From CALLQB01 sp036479275 (GTDB lineage Bacteria > Actinomycetota > Acidimicrobiia > Acidimicrobiales > SHLQ01): a stretch of 16,238 bases of DNA. The position numbers were made by a program, and so were the translations under genes. Numbering within the stretch: the stretch's first letter is position 1; each line of letters starts with the position of its first letter. Where the stretch lies: NCBI GenBank assembly GCA_965524675.1, contig CBERPN010000072.1, positions 1 to 16,238 of the forward strand, read 5' to 3'. The notes beneath the pieces are model-generated. The model had not been told where the DNA came from. It did no database searches and was given only the letters and a program-made list of their open reading frames with translations. Below, in pieces: positions 1 through 6,479 of the stretch.

Positions 1-12
1 GACCCCATAGAT

Positions 13-249
13 GCAGGTGAAGTGGTGGCGGTACCACTCCACCTGCGCAAGGCTTCGGTTCGACTTTGGCGGGAAAGGCAAACCGGCCCTCACCGAACAT
101 ACAACGGCCGGCACATGCCAAAGGCCACAACTACCAATATTGGTAGAGAGTTAGGTCGGCGACTGAGGCGAGGCGGGTCGCCCCAGCCGCCGATGACCTG
201 GCCGGGCAAGCACCGACACCGAAGTGTTGTGTGGGGGGAACCCCGCCCG
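13..249. other. Hairpin-rich non-coding region, possible structured RNA
   Basis: No convincing gene is seen in 1-371; the one open frame here is arginine-rich and looks non-coding. The stretch folds into consecutive stems. They are 13-26 with 33-46 (13 of 14 pairs, 6-base loop); 64-70 with 117-123, enclosing 83-88 with 106-111; a perfect palindrome at 131-146; a long hairpin at 153-199 (153-161 with 188-192 and 196-199, then 163-170 with 179-186); and 203-207 with 245-249, closing two small hairpins at 214-229 (CGAA loop, which reads cUUCGg on the other strand) and 233-244 (GGAA loop). It does not match the cores of RNase P RNA, tmRNA, SRP RNA or riboswitches that I know. The strand is undecided. 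Bases 250-371 show nothing recognisable except a GAGG at 356-359 that may serve the next gene. Confidence 0.35.
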
Positions 250-371
250 CGGTCACTCTATGCATCGACAGACATATAGTTCGAATGAACATGAACAGCG
301 TTTATTCTGCGACCGTTTGGGCACCTGACTAGCTGGGCGAGATCGTTCGAGCTTCGAGGTACCCTTTGGCG

Positions 372-704
372 ATGGCAGACATAGTGTGCGCTAAGTGCGG
401 AGAGGACGAGCGGCTCCTCGGAGATCGTTCTAGCGACAATCCGGACATCATCACCATTACTTGTGAAGTCTGTGGTCTTTGCTGGGATCGCGACCTCACC
501 CCGAGTTGCCCCACCTGTGGCACGACCAACGTCTACCCAGCGTTTCAGGCTGTGCTCGACAAGTCCCGTGGTACACAATTGTCGATTCAATCGATGCGTC
601 TCGTACACCTTTGCCCAAACTGCGATCCAGAACGACACGCCATTTACAGCCAAACAAACTCACCGATCCCGCCCGATGTGCTTCCGATCGAAACGAACGA
701 TTGA
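372..704 (+). CDS. Small double zinc-ribbon protein, unknown function
   Basis: This 110-residue protein has four cysteine pairs in the spacing of two zinc ribbons: C6/C9 with C31/C34 (plus C37), and C46/C49 with C81/C84. The rest is polar with an acidic, proline-containing tail and no membrane segment, so it is probably cytoplasmic. Zinc ribbons of this kind bind nucleic acid or protein partners, and nothing here says which. I chose ATG 372. A TTG at 366 adds two residues and sits at better spacing (6 bases) from the GAGG at 356-359, so it may be the true start. The gene overlaps the start of the next gene by 29 bases if that one begins at ATG 676, which suggests co-transcription. It is not a recognised named family. 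Confidence 0.6.
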   Translation: MADIVCAKCGEDERLLGDRSSDNPDIITITCEVCGLCWDRDLTPSCPTCGTTNVYPAFQAVLDKSRGTQLSIQSMRLVHLCPNCDPERHAIYSQTNSPIPPDVLPIETND

Positions 705-1476
705 TCCAGTGGCGTCGATCGCTCTCCCGAAGACTCTCATTCCGGTCATCATCGCCACGATCATGGGCGCATTGGTAGGGGTCGCTCTGGCCGGCGATCA
801 ACCGGCGGCTGAGGCAACGACACGGCTGAGCCTCGCCGAACGAGTCGACTGGCCAACCCACGATGCGGTTCGTCTCGAAATCGTAGGTTGGCTTCAAACC
901 GATGAATTCGTCGCCTCTCTGGGAATCCCTCCCCACAGGTTCGCCGCAACCCTGCCCCGAAATCAGGCCTTCATCGATCTGCGCTCGCAAGCCGAAAGCG
1001 ACAGTGCCGCAGTGGAGGCGCTCGAACTGGCGATCAGCCATATCGAGGCGAGCGAGGACACGGTGTCGATCGAGCCATACAGAGACACGGTGAAGAGCGC
1101 CCAAGCGTCGCTTAGGTCGGTTCAAGCCGAGCTCGACGAAGTCAACTCCCAAATCGACGCAGAAGAAACCTCTACCCTCATCAATCGCCAAGGATCGCTG
1201 ATTTGGCGCGCCGAGCAACTCGAAGCTGAAATCGACGAAGCGCAACGTGATCTCGACAAACAGGTCCCAAGAATCTTTCAGATCAGCAAGATAGAGGTCA
1301 GCGACGGCCAGCGGCTGCGCAGGGTGCGAATAGTCGCTGCTGCCGCTCTAATCGCTGCGCTTGCTGCAGCCGCGGTTCAGACACTCAGATCATCGCGCCA
1401 ACCAGTGTCCCCACCGCTGCCTTCGATGCCCCAAGGTTTGCTGTCGTCACTGGTCGATAGCTCCGAAGAAGAGTGA
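676..1476 (+). CDS. Wzz/PCP-like coiled-coil membrane protein
   Basis: This 266-residue protein has a basic N-terminus, a membrane segment at about 20-40, an extracytoplasmic region with a long charged heptad-like coiled coil at about 135-198, a second membrane segment at about 216-236 and a short acidic tail. Two flanking membrane helices around a coiled coil is the plan of polysaccharide co-polymerases (Wzz and tyrosine-kinase-modulator proteins), which set chain length or help export. No kinase Walker motif follows. The start is uncertain: ATG 676 overlaps the zinc-ribbon gene by 29 bases and keeps the basic N-terminus, while GTG 709 would begin 4 bases after that gene's stop. Neither has a clear ribosome site. 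Its 3' end overlaps the convergent Wzy-like gene by 100 bases. The similarity is structural only, so the family call is moderate. Confidence 0.6.
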   Translation: MCFRSKRTIDPVASIALPKTLIPVIIATIMGALVGVALAGDQPAAEATTRLSLAERVDWPTHDAVRLEIVGWLQTDEFVASLGIPPHRFAATLPRNQAFIDLRSQAESDSAAVEALELAISHIEASEDTVSIEPYRDTVKSAQASLRSVQAELDEVNSQIDAEETSTLINRQGSLIWRAEQLEAEIDEAQRDLDKQVPRIFQISKIEVSDGQRLRRVRIVAAAALIAALAAAAVQTLRSSRQPVSPPLPSMPQGLLSSLVDSSEEE

Positions 1477-2570
1477 GCGACCGCCATAATCCCAATCATG
1501 AACGTGGTAACGCCGAGTACCTCGAATGGCGAGTCTCCCAAGCCGAATACCACCACCGCTACAATCAGTACTCGCTGTGGTTCGGTCGCGTTGCGAGCCA
1601 CCATGATTATCGAGCCCAACATTAGGGCCACGGCAGGCAGACCACCGGCCAGAGCCGCGAACAACAGCATGCTCTGAGTCTCGGTTTGTACCGCAAAGTG
1701 ACTCGTCAGCCGGTACTCGGCCAAGACATCGCCATGGTTGGCGAGTCCGTAGCCGAGTAGTGGTCGGTCACGGACCGCTGCAATTCCGGCATCCCAAAGC
1801 GCGTCGCGGCCACCACCATCGCCAAGATCGGAGCTGAGGCTGTCGACCAGCGAGCCGAATCCCAAACCGAACGCGGCGACGGTTAGCACACCGACAACGA
1901 TCGCGGCGATGGTCAAGCGCGCTACCGCCGCTCCGCGACCCGTGCGCCACAACCCGAAGGCGACTGCTGCAGTGGCCGCCAGCATCACGCTGCGACTCGC
2001 CGCCGCCGCTACGATTACGACCGCCCCCAACGCCGTGGCTCTCCGCGCCCAGGGCGGAACTCGGTAAAGCGCGGGGTCAAAGTATACGACAAGCGCCAAC
2101 AAGGTCGCAGCGAGCGCTGCGAGGTCTCCGGAAATTACCGCCCGATCGGCCACGTCGAATACCCGATCGACAATGAGTGGTCCGGCTATCGAGGCCAACG
2201 CGATCAATGTAGGTAGCGACAACCCTGCCACCAACACCCCGGGTGCGCGGTGCTCGCCGAGCAGAGCTACAACTAGCGTCCCAAGCCAACCGAGGGCGGC
2301 GTACGCCACCAGCCAGCTCACCGTCGCCGCTGGGTCCTTCCCCATCAGTCCGGTCAAAAGCAACCAGATACCGAGGGCCCCCAACCAGACCGCAGACGAA
2401 CGATCGAGACGACCCTTTGGCCACCATGTAGGTTTCAGCAGGACGGCGACAACAAACTCGAGGGCCAAAACCACGCCCGCAAACACCCTCGCTGGACCGC
2501 CGATGGGAAGTCCAAAAAGGGTGAGTATCCCGACCGAGACAACAACGGCCGCCCGATCGAGCTCAGTCAC
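1377..2570 (-). CDS. O-antigen ligase/Wzy-like polymerase membrane protein
   Basis: This 397-residue, strongly hydrophobic protein has about ten membrane segments. A soluble loop near residues 245-300 carries an Arg-Asp-Ala-Leu-Trp-Asp-Ala stretch, then a Pro-Leu-Leu-Gly-Tyr-Gly turn and a polar segment before the next helix. That pattern is typical of the Wzy_C/O-antigen ligase superfamily, which transfers or polymerises lipid-linked glycans at the outer membrane face. The last 30 residues are polar and lie in the 100-base overlap with the convergent PCP-like gene. The start is a GTG inside the end of murF, giving an 8-base overlap (GTGACTGA), so translation is probably coupled to murF. The substrate cannot be read from sequence. 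The tie to murF makes a peptidoglycan-linked glycan plausible but unproven. Confidence 0.8.
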   Translation of the reverse strand: MTELDRAAVVVSVGILTLFGLPIGGPARVFAGVVLALEFVVAVLLKPTWWPKGRLDRSSAVWLGALGIWLLLTGLMGKDPAATVSWLVAYAALGWLGTLVVALLGEHRAPGVLVAGLSLPTLIALASIAGPLIVDRVFDVADRAVISGDLAALAATLLALVVYFDPALYRVPPWARRATALGAVVIVAAAASRSVMLAATAAVAFGLWRTGRGAAVARLTIAAIVVGVLTVAAFGLGFGSLVDSLSSDLGDGGGRDALWDAGIAAVRDRPLLGYGLANHGDVLAEYRLTSHFAVQTETQSMLLFAALAGGLPAVALMLGSIIMVARNATEPQRVLIVAVVVFGLGDSPFEVLGVTTFMIGIMAVAHSSSELSTSDDSKPWGIEGSGGDTGWRDDLSV

Positions 2571-3873
2571 CGGCGATAAGTTCGGCCGCCAGGAGTTCGA
2601 GAGCCGCCACTCGACTGCCCTTCACCAGAACCGCGTCGCCTTCACCCAGATCGCCGAGCGCCACGATTGCTCCAGCCTGATCGTCGACATCGACAGGTGC
2701 GTTATAGGCGGGAGCAGAAATCGCTATCACCTCTATTCCCAGATCGACCGCGAGGGCCCCGATGCGAGCGTGTTCTTCGGCCTCAACTTCGCCTAGCTCC
2801 GCCATGATGGCGAGCACTGCTACGCGACGCCGTGCGGGCAGGTCGGCAAGAGCACGCAAGGCCGCTGAAACCGACAGCGGATTGGCGTTATAGGCGTCGT
2901 TCACCACCACCAAACCAGACGAAGCGGTCGAAAGCTCCATCCGCCAAGGCGAATGGCGTGGCGATGCCAGGCCCCCGACGATCGACTCGCGCGAGACCCC
3001 CAGGATCAGGGCCACAGCGGCAGCGGCCGCAGCGTTGGCGACGTTGTGCTCACCACGAGCGCCCAACCTAACGTCGAAGGAATCCCAATCGCTCTCGATA
3101 CGAAACGTCGAGGTGAGATCATTCGCGACCTCAACCAACACTGCTCGCACGTCGCCTACACCGACCCCGAAGGTTACCGACCTCGCAGCTGTGCGCTGCG
3201 CCATAGCCGCAACCTCGGCGATTTCGGCATTGAGCACCGCTATTCCAGATGAGGGAAGCGCCTCCACCAACTCTGCCTTGGCGTCGATCACAGCAGCGAA
3301 AGACCCAAACTCGGAGGTGTGCACCATACCCACGCTTGTCACGACACCGATTTCGGGCCCCGCAATGTCGCAGAGGAATCGAATATCGCCAGCGCCACGA
3401 GACCCCATCTCGAGGACCGCCACAGCGGTATCGTCGGGTGCGTTTAGCAGCGTCAGAGGTACACCAAGCTCGTTGTTGAAGGATTTCTCGCTGGCATGGG
3501 TTGCCATCGAAGGGGCGAGCGCGGAAGCGATCAAGTCCTTGGTAGAGGTCTTACCAACCGAGCCGGTGATGGCGACGACCGGCCCGTCGAGCCGGCCCCT
3601 GGCAAGGCGACCCAACCGCTGCAACGCATCGACCGTGTCAGTCACTTCGATGGCGGTGCCACCGACCGTATCGTGACTGGTCAAGTAGGCGGCGGCTCCG
3701 CCCGCTAGGGCTTGAGCGATAAATTCATGGCCGTCGCGTTCCGCGACAACCGGCACGAACAGCTGACCAGCGATCAGATCGCGAGAGTCCTGGGTGGCGC
3801 CGTCGAACTCGATGTCGGGGCCGACCAGGCGACCCTTCACGGCGGCGGCAGCATCGCTCGCCAGAATGTGCAT
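2563..3873 (-). CDS. murF: UDP-MurNAc-tripeptide--D-Ala-D-Ala ligase
   Basis: MurF is the cytoplasmic Mur ligase that uses ATP to add D-Ala-D-Ala to UDP-N-acetylmuramoyl-tripeptide, completing the pentapeptide precursor. At 436 residues it is near normal length. It shows the ATP-binding loop GSVGKTS at 104-110, followed by the Mur-ligase signature NNELGVPLTLL. Next come an acidic-Met-Gly metal/substrate region (LEMGSRGAGDI), a conserved His in GMVHTSEFGS, and NDAYNANP in the central domain. The N-terminal domain also reads as MurF, with a DSR motif in the UDP-binding part. The ATG start sits in a short inverted repeat. It is divergent from ddl, which makes its D-Ala-D-Ala substrate, with 73 bases between them. 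The downstream Wzy-like gene overlaps its stop by 8 bases. Confidence 0.95.
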   Translation of the reverse strand: MHILASDAAAAVKGRLVGPDIEFDGATQDSRDLIAGQLFVPVVAERDGHEFIAQALAGGAAAYLTSHDTVGGTAIEVTDTVDALQRLGRLARGRLDGPVVAITGSVGKTSTKDLIASALAPSMATHASEKSFNNELGVPLTLLNAPDDTAVAVLEMGSRGAGDIRFLCDIAGPEIGVVTSVGMVHTSEFGSFAAVIDAKAELVEALPSSGIAVLNAEIAEVAAMAQRTAARSVTFGVGVGDVRAVLVEVANDLTSTFRIESDWDSFDVRLGARGEHNVANAAAAAAVALILGVSRESIVGGLASPRHSPWRMELSTASSGLVVVNDAYNANPLSVSAALRALADLPARRRVAVLAIMAELGEVEAEEHARIGALAVDLGIEVIAISAPAYNAPVDVDDQAGAIVALGDLGEGDAVLVKGSRVAALELLAAELIAGD

Positions 3874-3886
3874 CTCACAATTCTGG
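3861..3886. promoter_or_regulatory. Inverted repeat over the murF start
   Basis: CCAGAAT at 3861-3867 and ATTCTGG at 3880-3886 form a 7-base perfect inverted repeat, extendable by GTG/CAC with one bulged base. It covers the murF start codon (3871-3873) and could be an mRNA hairpin that masks initiation or a protein site. There is no independent support. Confidence 0.25.
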
Positions 3887-3910
3887 CACCCAACCGCGCA
3901 ACTCCGGTCC

Positions 3911-3940
3911 TTGCAGCTCGATTTTGTTGGACACTAGTGT
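3911..3940 (+). promoter_or_regulatory. Putative ddl promoter, likely leaderless
   Basis: A -35-like TTGCAG at 3911-3916 lies 18 bases from a -10-like TAGTGT at 3935-3940. Only 6 bases separate the -10 from the ddl ATG, so the transcript would start at or next to the start codon, which fits the absence of a ribosome site. The -10 lies in a perfect 10-base palindrome, ACACTAGTGT (3931-3940), which could also be an operator half. Confidence 0.45.
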
Positions 3941-3946
3941 CGTCGA

Positions 3947-5038
3947 ATGACTTCAGAGCGCACCCGCCTCATCGTGGTATTCGGAGGACGATCGGCCGAG
4001 CACGACGTTTCATGTGTTACCGCTCGCCACGTCTTAGCTGCAGCCGACCCCGAAAAGTTTCGGGTCGAAGCCGTGGGCATAACCCGCGAGGGCGAGTGGG
4101 TGCGCGCCGACTCCGCAATTGCAGAACTCGCAGCTGGGGTCGATGCTCTACCCGACGCGCTCAAGGCTGTCGGCAGCAATTTTGACCTCCTACCGGCTGT
4201 TCGAGACTCGGTCGAAGGCGACGAAACAGTGGTTGTGTTCCCGCTACTTCACGGGCCGTTGGGCGAAGACGGAACCCTCCAGGGCATGCTCGAGTTGGCC
4301 GATGTCCCGTACGTGGGTTGCGGCGTCCTGGGCAGCGCACTCACAATGGACAAGATCAAGGCCAAGGAGTCGATTTCCTACCACGGCCTAGCTCAGGCCG
4401 AATGGAGCGGCTTTCACGTCGACCGCATCGACAACAGCTCTGACCGCTCAGCCACAATCGAAAGCCTCATAGCCGATCTCGGCCTCCCCTTGTTCGTCAA
4501 ACCCGCCAACATGGGCTCATCGATTGGTGTGTCGAAGGCCAACGATGCCCAGGAACTGTGGGTAGCGCTCGAACTCGCCAGCACATACGACGAATGGATC
4601 GTGGTAGAAGAGGCCATCGACGGCCGCGAAATAGAGATCGCAGTGCTCGGCAACCGCGAACTTCAGGTTTCGGTACCGGGTGAGATCGAACCTGGCGACC
4701 AGTTCTACAGCTATGCCGATAAGTATCACGATGGCAAAGCCGGTCTGATAATTCCGGCAGATCTCAATTCTGAAGAAGTCGCCGAAATTCAAGAGCTGGC
4801 CAAGCGCGCCTTTCACGCACTGCGTTGCGAAGGCATGGCTCGCGCCGATTTTTTCTATGAAAAAGACGGACGAGGTTGGTTGCTCAACGAACTAAATACG
4901 ATCCCCGGGTTCACACCGATTTCGATGTACCCAAAGATGTGGGAAGCATCCGGGTTGAGCTATCGCGACCTAATCGACGAGTTGGTTAGGCTCGCCCTTG
5001 AACGTCACGGTCGCCAACGGCATCGAACCGATTACTGA
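3947..5038 (+). CDS. ddl: D-alanine--D-alanine ligase
   Basis: Ddl joins two D-alanines with ATP in the cytoplasm to make the dipeptide that MurF adds to the peptidoglycan precursor. The 363-residue protein is full length and has the N-terminal GGRSAEHDVS signature, then FPLLHGPLGEDGTLQG and the substrate-side VGCGVLGSALTMDK. The ATP-grasp region follows with FVKPANMGSSIGVSKA and VEEAIDGREIEIAVLG. The omega-loop area is YSYADKYHDGKAG, and the metal-binding end is RADFFYEKDGRGWLLNELNTIPGF. The tyrosine-containing loop fits an ordinary D-Ala-D-Ala enzyme rather than a vancomycin-resistance D-Ala-D-Lac ligase, though this is judged by eye. It is divergent from murF. Its stop overlaps the stop of the convergent TPM-domain gene by 7 bases. 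Confidence 0.95.
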   Translation: MTSERTRLIVVFGGRSAEHDVSCVTARHVLAAADPEKFRVEAVGITREGEWVRADSAIAELAAGVDALPDALKAVGSNFDLLPAVRDSVEGDETVVVFPLLHGPLGEDGTLQGMLELADVPYVGCGVLGSALTMDKIKAKESISYHGLAQAEWSGFHVDRIDNSSDRSATIESLIADLGLPLFVKPANMGSSIGVSKANDAQELWVALELASTYDEWIVVEEAIDGREIEIAVLGNRELQVSVPGEIEPGDQFYSYADKYHDGKAGLIIPADLNSEEVAEIQELAKRAFHALRCEGMARADFFYEKDGRGWLLNELNTIPGFTPISMYPKMWEASGLSYRDLIDELVRLALERHGRQRHRTDY

Positions 5039-5056
5039 TCCGCTCGCTTTGGCGAC
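5010..5056. terminator. Stem spanning the convergent ddl/TPM ends
   Basis: GTCGCCAA at 5010-5017 pairs perfectly with TTGGCGAC at 5049-5056 across a 31-base loop that holds both convergent stop codons. It could act as a weak bidirectional terminator. There is no T-run and the loop is long, so this is tentative. Confidence 0.25.
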
Positions 5057-5799
5057 TGGGCCCGCCGGAGTACGACGACGGCAACCGCGGTGGCAACCAA
5101 CAATGCGACCATGATCGCTGGCACAAGCCAACCAATCGAACCAGAATCGCCCTCGAGTAGGCGCGCCCCACTCTCGCCATCGGCGGCCACGACCACCGCC
5201 TCTTCAGGTTCGGGCGAAGCCTCTACCTCGAGTGCATTGGTGCTGGGCACTTCTAGAGAAGTCGTGCTGGGCGAAACCTGAGTAGTAGCGGGCAGCGGCT
5301 CGGTGGTATCTGCTTCAAGGCGGATCGCGGTGAGCTGTTCGAGCCCTGACACCAAGCCGCCGGAGAAATTTCCGGTCGCGAACTGTGGATTGATCACACG
5401 ATCGACAATTACCGGCTCGGCGTCTGCTAACGAAGTTTCCCACTGCGAGCCGTAGACGATCTGAGTCGCCTTGTCAGCTATCGAAACCGCGATAACCAAG
5501 TGATCTGGCAGATAGGTACCGTCGGCGTCAACCCAGGCGCAGCGAGCCGAGCGTTCGACAAGATCGTCAAAGAGCCCGCTGGTCGTTTCAGCTACCACCA
5601 CAACACGAACCGTACCGAGTTCATCCGCCTTGCTTGCTGCCTCGATTACGGCGGCACTGTCACCTAGCACGCCCGCGCTGTCGAGAACCACCTGTTCACA
5701 AGCACCGTCAGCCTGTGCTGCCACGGGCACCGCAAAGCAAACGGCAAGGGCCAGCGAACCAGCCATAAGGGCAGCCGAGAACCGAAATCGAGAAGCCAT
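5032..5799 (-). CDS. Secreted, membrane-anchored TPM-domain protein
   Basis: This 255-residue protein begins with a signal peptide (basic start, hydrophobic core 8-27, likely cleavage after AQA at 28-30). Residues about 36-165 match the TPM domain (DUF477): LDSAGVL near the start, alternating hydrophobic strands, then VIAVSIADKATQIVYGSQW, and near the end DRVINPQFATGNFSGGL, the most recognisable stretch. A Thr/Ser/Pro/Glu-rich linker (about 166-220) follows, then one membrane helix (about 225-247) and a basic tail, giving an extracellular domain anchored at its C-terminus. TPM domains occur in photosystem repair and in poorly understood bacterial envelope proteins, so no activity is claimed. 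ATG 5799 is preferred over the TTG at 5820 because it starts the signal peptide properly. It lies 42 bases downstream of tetR on the same strand and may share its transcript. Confidence 0.8.
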   Translation of the reverse strand: MASRFRFSAALMAGSLALAVCFAVPVAAQADGACEQVVLDSAGVLGDSAAVIEAASKADELGTVRVVVVAETTSGLFDDLVERSARCAWVDADGTYLPDHLVIAVSIADKATQIVYGSQWETSLADAEPVIVDRVINPQFATGNFSGGLVSGLEQLTAIRLEADTTEPLPATTQVSPSTTSLEVPSTNALEVEASPEPEEAVVVAADGESGARLLEGDSGSIGWLVPAIMVALLVATAVAVVVLRRAQSPKRADQ

Positions 5800-5841
5800 A
5801 CCAACCAAGTCGGCCCCCAACCGCGCAACGTGAGCGGCGTT

Positions 5842-6441
5842 TTAGTCGGCCACCAATGCCGACCGAAGAAAGCGGAGCAGTTCGCTGCGCCGCGCCACCA
5901 TCGACCGCAGCGTAGGTTCGATGCCGAGCGCTCGCGATACCTCAACCTCGGTCGCTACCCCAACAACTGTTGAGTAGGCCGACAGCATCACAACATTGGC
6001 ATCGGCTTGGCGGAACCGGCCAGCCTTCATCTCGCGTTCTAAGAAGACCCGGCCGCGATCGATCAGCGGTTCCATCTGTATCGACAAGCGCCCGGCGGTC
6101 GAAGACCCGGGACGGCTCACCTCGCGCAGCAGGCCCAACAACTCAGGACGCTCGAGAGCCAAACGAAACATTCGCCTCACCAGCGCCTCGACTCGTTCAA
6201 AGCCATGCCCCGCCCCGTCGAGCGCATCCTCGATGGCGTTGCGCAGGTCGGAGCCGGCACGGTCAACCACCGCTACCAACAATTCTTGTTTCGAGCTGAA
6301 GTGATACAGAATCGTCTGCTTGCGCACGCCGAGCACATTGGCGATCGCATCGAGTGAGGTGCTGTCGTACCCGCTCGTGCCGAATGAAATCAGTGCTTCG
6401 CCCAGCACTCGCTCCTTGGTTCCAGTTCGGGCCACAGCCAT
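5842..6441 (-). CDS. TetR-family transcriptional regulator
   Basis: The protein is 199 residues long. An N-terminal TetR DNA-binding domain (about 7-60) contains the pattern FGTSGYDSTSLDAIANVLGVRKQTILYHFSSKQELL, broken here as a helix-turn-helix at about 27-50 followed by the usual Tyr-His-Phe and Lys-Glu-Leu-Leu. The C-terminal half is helical and variable, as expected for a ligand-binding and dimerisation domain. The gene is divergent from the SDR-HAD/LarA/PlsC operon, and a palindrome covers its own start and the operon promoter. It therefore probably represses both, with relief by an acyl or lipid ligand as in several TetR regulators of fatty-acid genes; the ligand is inference. ATG 6441 is chosen. 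A TTG at 6462 would place the palindrome inside the coding region. Confidence 0.85.
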   Translation of the reverse strand: MAVARTGTKERVLGEALISFGTSGYDSTSLDAIANVLGVRKQTILYHFSSKQELLVAVVDRAGSDLRNAIEDALDGAGHGFERVEALVRRMFRLALERPELLGLLREVSRPGSSTAGRLSIQMEPLIDRGRVFLEREMKAGRFRQADANVVMLSAYSTVVGVATEVEVSRALGIEPTLRSMVARRSELLRFLRSALVAD

Positions 6442-6468
6442 ATGGTAATCACTGCTTACCAAATGGTA
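6438..6468. promoter_or_regulatory. Probable TetR operator in the divergent promoter
   Basis: CCATATGGTAA (6438-6448) and TTACCAAATGG (6456-6466) are inverted repeats with one mismatch in 11 and a 7-base spacer. A second overlapping palindrome, TACCAAATGGTA, lies at 6457-6468. The size and symmetry fit a TetR dimer or dimer-pair site. It covers the tetR ATG and ends 11 bases before the GTG of the operon. A weak -10-like TAGAAA at 6467-6472 would be blocked by bound repressor. Confidence 0.6.
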
Positions 6469-6479
6469 GAAATGAGATC

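Noticed and set aside
22..279. An 85-codon open frame at the left edge
   Set aside because: Arg/Pro/His-rich with no motif, and it runs through all the strong hairpins; it looks like a chance GC-rich frame.
13..290. RNase P RNA, tmRNA, SRP RNA, T-box or cyclic-di-GMP riboswitch
   Set aside because: Short similarities (for example ACAGA near 268-272) exist, but the invariant core sequences of each are absent on both strands.
271..295. tRNA T-arm-like GTTCGAAT
   Set aside because: It is part of a 4-bp GTTC/GAAC hairpin and no acceptor, D or anticodon arm surrounds it.
463..675. Long N-terminal extension of the PCP-like protein
   Set aside because: It lies wholly inside the zinc-ribbon gene in another frame and lacks protein-like composition; the membrane helix starts properly after ATG 676.
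496..1245. 249-codon open frame on the minus strand
   Set aside because: Shadow of the zinc-ribbon and PCP-like genes, arginine- and cysteine-rich without a recognisable domain.
6354..6479. Upstream extension of the SDR-HAD gene
   Set aside because: It would run through the operator and the start of tetR; the Rossmann fold begins 13 residues after GTG 6480, the normal distance.
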